Assembly: GCA_947039055.1 (NCBI GenBank) | Contig: CAMQYB010000088.1 | Span: 1-7,448, forward strand | Direction: 5' to 3' | Source of the DNA: an uncultured Deferribacteraceae bacterium | GTDB lineage: Bacteria > Chrysiogenota > Deferribacteres > Deferribacterales > Mucispirillaceae | DNA length: 7,448 nt | Shown here: in pieces, positions 5,333-7,448 of the stretch | Position numbering within the stretch: the stretch's first letter is position 1 | Layout: every line of letters starts with the position of its first letter | Notes under the pieces: model-generated | Seen by the model: only the letters and a program-made list of their open reading frames with translations | Database searches by the model: none | Told to the model about the DNA's origin: nothing | Made by a program: the position numbers and the translations under genes

Positions 5333-7234
5333 TTACTTAGCTACATCAACAGTATAAGTTATCGTACCTTTTACATCTGGGAAACCTTTATATATTGCCG
5401 TAATAACAAGTGGTTGTTTATCAGCTTTTGCACCAATATATACTTTTCCATCCTCTTTGATTACTGCAAGAGCCCTATCAGCTACTCCATTTACCAATGC
5501 TGTCCATAAGTAATTATAATTTTGTGCATAACTTAAAACAGTAACTTTACCATCTAGATCTGTAGTCGTTAAGACTTGATCATAAGGAACTCCTGCTGCT
5601 GTAGGGGAGTTCGCTGTAATTGTTACCAAGACTATGTCTGAAATAATTTTTATATCAAAAGTTCCACTAATAACTCCCTCTTTTCCACTAAGTGAAGCCG
5701 TAATAATTGATGTACCACCTTTAGTTTTAGCCGTAACATGTCCTTTATTTGTTTCATTATCTATAGTTACTAGATAAATGTCAGAACTAGTCCAGTTTAC
5801 TGCGTTAGTAATATCTTTTGTAACATCATCATATATACCATTGCTAAATGTTCCTATAGCTTTCAATTTTATTGATCTTTTTACTGGAAGGTCATAGGAA
5901 GTTGCAAAACCAGCTGGCGTGGTAGTGTCTATCTCAATAGCAATGCTTTTTAATATTCCTGTTACCTCAATTTTAATGTCATAAAATGATGGATCAAATA
6001 TAACACTTCCCGTATTGTTGTTCGTAACTGTTATTATAGCCTCTCCAATCTTAACAGCTGTAACTATACAACTGTCATCAACAGTAGCGATAATTGGATC
6101 ACTTGACTCACAACTGTAACCATCACCTTTAACAACATCTTTAATTGTTTGATATTCACCATCTATTATTTCAGTTGTTTGTAATTGATCTATACTGCCA
6201 ACATTTAAATATCCAGGAATTGTTGTACTTATAATAAAATTATCTTTTGCAGATAAACCAGCTGTGAGAGTTATATTCCCAGTTATTTCACTAAATAATG
6301 CACTGATAATTGCGTCACCACTATTTGCGACTATAGTTGCTAACCCTTTGTTAATATCCACTGTATTGCCTACTTTTACAATTGTTGAAGTTGAAGATGA
6401 CCATAATGCATCATTTGTAACATCTATAGGTATTGGCGTTGTTACATTATCTGCTAATGCTTTAAAATATGCGATTGCTGAAAGTTGTACAGACTCATCT
6501 TTCTTAATTGAAACTCCTTCTGGTGCTCCATTGATAATTATTTCTTTTATAACTGCAACAGCAGAGAAAACATTTGTTTCACCAAACACCTCCTTTATGC
6601 CTGAAGTAAATGTTGCTTTTATACTAGAGTTATCAACGACACTAGTTACTCCAACTAAACCTTTATTGCTCTCGCTATCAACTGTCATGCCTTCAGTCTC
6701 GCCTGCTATTGTCCATAACACATCATCTGTTACATCTATTTTTGTAGATCCAAATGTGGCAAATGCTTTAAATTGTAGAGCTGGATTTGCAATGCTATCA
6801 TTTAATGCGATAGTTGGATTAGTGGGAGATACATCTATTTTAGTTACAAGATTGTCCGAAGTTACGACTTCATATACAGCTTCAAATTTTTTATCCCCAA
6901 TTTTAGCTTTTGCCGTAATAGTTCCTTTTGCATCTGCACTTGTGACTTTTAACGTAGTTGTGCCATCAGCAGTAACTTCTCCCATTACAACGTCTTTATT
7001 AATCCCTGTTATTTCCCATGTTGCAGATTTAACAGTGTTTCCGTTTTTATCTATAGCTCTTATTTTAATTGTTACATTCTGAAAAAGTTCTGGAGGAAGT
7101 TGATTCGCAATCCCTACAATTGCAAGTGGTGGAGCTTGTACTTTTTTATTAGTTAAATATGTGCCGTTTGCCTCACAAGCAAGTAAAGCACCTACTGATA
7201 AAAGTCCGATTAATAATAGTTTAATTAATTTCAT
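5333..7234 (-). CDS. Ig-like (BIG2-type) domain surface lipoprotein, 633 aa
   Basis: This is the largest member of the array. It has signal peptide MKLIKLLLIGLLSVGALLAC with Cys20, then six Ig-like modules: about 34-126, 129-226, 227-328, 331-425, 427-530 and 533-633. BIG2 hallmarks recur: I-D-V-S-P-T-N-P, F-K-A-F-A-T-F, D-V-T-D-D-V-x-W and N-K-G-L-V in module 2, N-K-G-L-A in module 3, W-T-S-S-D and N-K-G-H-V-T-A in module 5. Module 4 carries the only mature cysteines besides Cys20 (C375 and C389) and matches the last module of the 407-residue paralogue. Module 6 diverges most and is only tentatively Ig-like. Glu follows the lipidated Cys, so the E. coli Asp retention signal is absent and outer-membrane sorting is plausible. 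AGGAG at 7246-7250 lies 11 bases before the ATG. Function is inferred only as a surface stalk or adhesin. Confidence 0.9.
   Translation of the reverse strand: MKLIKLLLIGLLSVGALLACEANGTYLTNKKVQAPPLAIVGIANQLPPELFQNVTIKIRAIDKNGNTVKSATWEITGINKDVVMGEVTADGTTTLKVTSADAKGTITAKAKIGDKKFEAVYEVVTSDNLVTKIDVSPTNPTIALNDSIANPALQFKAFATFGSTKIDVTDDVLWTIAGETEGMTVDSESNKGLVGVTSVVDNSSIKATFTSGIKEVFGETNVFSAVAVIKEIIINGAPEGVSIKKDESVQLSAIAYFKALADNVTTPIPIDVTNDALWSSSTSTIVKVGNTVDINKGLATIVANSGDAIISALFSEITGNITLTAGLSAKDNFIISTTIPGYLNVGSIDQLQTTEIIDGEYQTIKDVVKGDGYSCESSDPIIATVDDSCIVTAVKIGEAIITVTNNNTGSVIFDPSFYDIKIEVTGILKSIAIEIDTTTPAGFATSYDLPVKRSIKLKAIGTFSNGIYDDVTKDITNAVNWTSSDIYLVTIDNETNKGHVTAKTKGGTSIITASLSGKEGVISGTFDIKIISDIVLVTITANSPTAAGVPYDQVLTTTDLDGKVTVLSYAQNYNYLWTALVNGVADRALAVIKEDGKVYIGAKADKQPLVITAIYKGFPDVKGTITYTVDVAK
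6900..7087 (-). repeat. 188-bp exact repeat, copy in the 633-residue gene
   Basis: This is the partner of 4878-5065 with no differences, including none at synonymous third positions. It encodes residues 50-112 in the first Ig module. The two copies are in direct orientation about 2 kb apart, so recombination between them could delete or duplicate a cassette. Confidence 0.95.
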
Positions 7235-7333
7235 GTTCTATTATTCTCCTTAAATATATTTTGATAATAAATCTTTAGTTTAATTCGTATTTTCGTGAAC
7301 ATAAAGCGTTACTGATAATATATATCATATCGT

Positions 7334-7360
7334 AAAAAAATGCCAATTATTCAGTAGTTT
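7334..7360 (-). other. Degenerate relic of a fourth cassette terminator
   Basis: The sequence CGTAAAAAAA-TGCC-A-TTATT-CAGTAG aligns with the terminator at 3506-3531 (CGTAAAAAAAA-GCC-ACTTATTAGGTGG) in position and sequence. The stem is broken here: GCCAA no longer pairs with CAGTAG. A seven-base A-run and a TATATCATATCG block beside it match the same site. It probably marks the 3' end of a further upstream paralogue, intact or lost beyond the window. Confidence 0.45.
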
Positions 7361-7382
7361 TTCTTGTGAACTGTTTTGAAAC

Positions 7383-7448
7383 TTAATTAGTTAATTATTT
7401 AATTGATTAATTGTTTGGTTAATTAGTTAATTGTTTGCTTAATTAAGT
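7383..7448. repeat. TTAATT short repeat with 8- and 12-bp steps
   Basis: The hexamer TTAATT starts at 7383, 7391, 7399, 7407, 7419, 7427 and 7439, giving steps of 8, 8, 8, 12, 8 and 12. The 12-bp steps contain an extra TTTG. The last part is a 20-bp unit repeated twice (7407-7426 and 7427-7446). It may continue beyond the window edge. All three minus-strand frames contain stop codons, so it is unlikely to be coding, except possibly a gene end at about 7423 or above. Confidence 0.8.

Noticed and set aside
6264..7082. Plus-strand open frame of 272 residues
   Set aside because: It lies wholly antisense to the 633-residue lipoprotein, has no convincing Shine-Dalgarno or domain, and its Val/Ser/Thr-rich composition is what the reverse complement of Thr/Asn/Val-rich Ig domains gives.

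Overview
The window is AT-rich DNA in which every credible gene lies on the minus strand, so genes are read from high to low coordinates. The type II (lipoprotein) signal peptides ending in L-L-A-C or I-I-G-C, the rho-independent terminators and the bacterial Ig-like (BIG2-type) domains suggest a low-GC Gram-negative bacterium. An AT-rich gammaproteobacterium such as a Francisellaceae relative would fit, but nothing in the window proves this. There are no RNA genes, transposases, CRISPR arrays or housekeeping genes to anchor the taxonomy.

The right-hand two thirds (about 2150-7448) is a tandem array of three paralogous surface-type lipoproteins of 633, 545 and 407 residues, in transcription order. 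Each has a near-identical signal peptide with the lipid-acceptor cysteine at residue 20, followed by four to six Ig-like domains of about 90-105 residues. Each gene is followed by its own hairpin terminator. The three hairpins share one core sequence, so the duplicated unit seems to have been a whole cassette of promoter, gene and terminator. The 545- and 633-residue genes share a 188-bp stretch with no differences, which points to recent gene conversion or recombination. One C-terminal domain type carries a single pair of cysteines. It occurs at different positions in the three proteins and is duplicated in the 545-residue one, so domains have been shuffled. The non-coding right end (7235-7448) holds what looks like a decayed fourth terminator and a short AT-rich repeat with 8- and 12-bp steps.

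The left-hand third (51-2046) is a probable three-gene operon of envelope proteins: a 322-residue membrane protein with a possible PH-like domain, a membrane-anchored ankyrin-repeat protein whose start overlaps the previous gene by 62 bp, and a small lipoprotein with Asp after the lipidated Cys. The start of this last gene is doubtful. No gene could be given a reliable symbol or biochemical function. The plausible overall role is cell-envelope and surface interaction.
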